From Panagrolaimus kolymaensis (Eukaryota; Nematoda; Chromadorea; Rhabditida; Panagrolaimidae), in assembly GCA_028622995.1 (NCBI GenBank), contig JAJQJQ010000016.1, positions 930,001 to 994,000 of the forward strand: a stretch of 64,000 nucleotides of DNA, written 5' to 3'. Each line of letters starts with the position of its first letter. The first letter of the stretch is position 1. The notes beneath the pieces are model-generated. The model was not told where the DNA came from, searched no databases, and saw only the letters and a list, made by a program, of their open reading frames with translations. Of the stretch, positions 61,594-64,000 are shown piece after piece. Position numbers and translations under genes: made by a program.

Positions 61594-63865
61594 CTAAGAT
61601 ACTGTTTTACCTAGGCGTTTAAGTCGTACTAAAATAAAAAACAATTAGTTATAAATGCCTTTATTAAAAAATCTTACATCTTTCATAATTTCTTTCTAAT
61701 GCCTCAGAAACTCGATGTCGAGCTTCCATCGATCGAAATCCAACACCAACTCGTAAAAGTGTTTCATTTTCTTCAATGCACACCATTATTTCACTTTCGA
61801 CTTGATTGCCGAGTACAGATTGACGCTAAAAACATATTTGAGGTTATTTGTTGCCATTATTATACTGTGACATTATAAAAATTTGTTTTAGTGTTTTCGA
61901 ACAACGTATTTTCTCTTTTTTTGATGATTAAATTAATTAATCTTCCCTTGGTTTTGAAAAAAGTGGAAAAACACCCTCGTCGAAAGAGAGAAAAAAATGA
62001 GAGACAACATTTGTTGCTTTTTTGCGTCGTGGTTAAAACAAGAAAAAAAAATTATCAAATTAAATAACAAAAAACTGCATTGAACAGCTTTTTGAAATCT
62101 TTATTTTATTTTTATTTTTTGAGTTTGTGTTTTTAAAAAGAAACTAAATTTATTTTCTTGGGTTTTGAAACCTGCATCTAGGCTTCATTTAAAAAAAACG
62201 CAATCAAAACATTAGTGTATTATTTTCTTAAAATGATTAAGACATTGTTTTTCCAATCTTAAATAGGTCCATCATTAGTTCTTCTTATTCATAGTCGTCA
62301 CATGATAGGCTAGAAAGCAATCAAAGCAGCTTTCTAAGTGGATCCACTTCTCAATGAAAAAGGACGACGTTTTTTAAATACTTCCGGTACACAAACCCAA
62401 AAAATCAATTAATTTTACTTAGAAAAAACTTTGTTGAAGAAAGTTTTAAAAAAAAAGTTTCTATTTTTGGAATACCACAACAATTTTAAATAGAATATTT
62501 TACTAACTTGGTTTTCTGCACGAAATTCAACAAGCACTTGTTTTTTAAGAGTTGCTTTTAATAATTTTGCAAGAAGTTCAGGAGAAATAAAATTTGATTC
62601 AATATTTAATACTTGAAGGGATGGACTTTCTTCAAGTAATTCAACTAGAGCCTGAAATTAAATATGCGATAATTACAGTGTATTTATTCACGATATGTAA
62701 TGGAAAGCTTACTCTAGCTTCTGCATCACCAATCGATGTATTTGACATTGAAAGTTTTGTAATATGAGTTGAATGAGTTGCAGCCGAAATTAAATTACGT
62801 ATACGTTCTTTCGATACACGTTTCATATTATTTATATTTACTTCTGTTAAATTAGAGTCATCATCAACTAATCGTCTAAAAATAATGGAAAGAAGTTTAA
62901 TTATGCAAACAAACAAAAAATCGAAGGTCTTTTTTAACTAACTTTAAACAATCTTCAACATCTGTTTCATTTTCACCTTCATCTGGAACTATTCGGGGTT
63001 GATACGCTTTGACTACATTGTTAAAGGAAGTCCCTGTATTTTCATCTTGCGATTTTCCTTTTATTGCATTATGATATTGTGATTGATTTAATACATTATG
63101 CATTCCAAGAATTCCAGCTAAATCAACCAAATCTCTCTCTGGAGCATTTATTAATTGAGTATCCAATTCATCATCCTCATCAAGATCCAATTCAATTGGC
63201 ATAGGCATATTCTTGCGCAAAATATTTGTGGGATCTGTTGCATCATCATCTTTATCTTCATAAACTTTTCCTGAAAAAAAAATCAAACACGTTTTCTCAA
63301 AGTTGCTTTACTGACAAAAAAAAAGATTAAAAATAAGTCAAAAAATAAATAAAGAGTTTTTGAAAAGAAGAAATGAAAGTGAGCAAAGGTTAATCTTTGA
63401 AGAAAATATTTGCAACACCGAACTTTTTAAGAAATGAGGTTTACCTCTTTTTTGTCCTGCTGCATATGGAACATGTTCCTCCCAATCTGCTTCCTTTTTG
63501 GCTGCATCTTCAAGATATCCAAGTAATTTTTCTCTCTGATATGGCCCTGTTGGAGTTTTGGCTGTTTGCTCTTTGCATCTCTGTGATGGTGGTAATAAAG
63601 AATTCTAAAAAAACATATATATATAGATATATATATTAAAAACTATGGAAAATTTACTCACATCTGGATCAAAATCATTATTTAAATCTTCAAGTTCATC
63701 TGTACTTAATTTTCCTAATAATGTTTCTAAATCATTATCATCATAATCGCGTAAATCTCGTCCATATAATTTCATTCCACTTCCAGATGTAGTTGTCCTG
63801 GATCCAGGAGCTTGAAGAGTTGTCTCTTCCGCATAATAACTATAATTTTTTGATACAGGAATCAT
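61594..63865 (-). CDS. unc-94: Tropomodulin
   Basis: Seven exons (63662-63865, 63445-63604, 62943-63270, 62713-62875, 62508-62651, 61678-61825, 61594-61628) encode about 393 residues, the size of nematode UNC-94. The N-terminal half has the tropomyosin/actin-binding motifs: YGRDLRDYDDNDLETLLGKL, LLPPSQRCKEQT, REKLLGYLEDAA and ERDLVDLAGILGMHN. The C-terminal half is the leucine-rich-repeat actin cap: LTEVNINNMKRVSKERI, HITKLSMSNTSIGD, LQVLNIESNFIS, EIMVCIEENETLLRVGVGF. It caps actin pointed ends in muscle and epithelia. The last exon is only 35 bp. Other first exons beyond the window are possible, as in C. elegans. Confidence 0.95.
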
Positions 63866-64000
63866 AATTAATAATGTAAGTTTTTTAAGAATGAGAGAAA
63901 TAGAAACAAATTTTTTTCTTCTTCTTCTCCTTTTTCTTGCGTGAAAGTGTAGCCTTGAAGTCCTTGAAAGCTTTTTGGGGGAAGAACAAACAAATGCGCA

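Overview
The window looks like an AT-rich nematode nuclear genome. Genes are split by many short introns (about 45-60 bp, GT..TTTAG or TTTCAG). Several products are typical of nematodes: a MEP-1-like zinc-finger protein, UNC-94-type tropomodulin, an F-box protein, a MADF/BESS factor and a POS-1/MEX-like CCCH protein. Two genes have an acceptor-like AG a few bases before the ATG, which would fit spliced-leader trans-splicing. I cannot name the species. Gene models were assembled by hand from splice consensus, frame continuity and family similarity, and each closes in frame.

Left part (2.7-20.4 kb): a novel one-pass membrane protein; three complete copies of the proteasome beta4 subunit gene (PSMB2/pbs-4) on mixed strands; a 6.07-kb transposon-like element with about 190-bp terminal inverted repeats and a 9-bp target duplication, lying between two of those copies and holding a decayed Helitron-type Rep N-terminal region; the endosomal Rab5 effector rabankyrin-5 (ANKFY1); and a repetitive coiled-coil protein.

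Middle (21-45.6 kb): MEP-1-like zinc-finger protein, a DHHC palmitoyltransferase, and a long gene for an M-RIP/outspread-type double-PH coiled-coil protein. That gene starts at 34.2 kb, has a 2.2-kb first intron, candidate internal alternative first exons and a 22-nt microexon that switches the C-terminal frame. A gene-poor 5.6-kb stretch follows. Next is a MARVEL-like four-TM protein whose first intron (2.7 kb) appears to contain the TFIIA-gamma gene on the opposite strand.

Right part (46-64 kb): an R3H/DEIH-box RNA helicase of the YTHDC2 group with one in-frame TAA codon in its helicase core, an F-box protein, dynein light chain LC8, a hAT-type MITE, a perfect 21-bp hairpin, a MADF/BESS transcription factor, a CCCH zinc-finger protein, a PHYHIP-like protein and tropomodulin.

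The genes do not form one pathway. They are a mix of housekeeping, cytoskeletal (LC8, tropomodulin, M-RIP), membrane-traffic (ANKFY1, DHHC) and RNA/germline regulators (MEP-1, YTHDC2-like, CCCH). I saw no tRNA, rRNA or CRISPR array.
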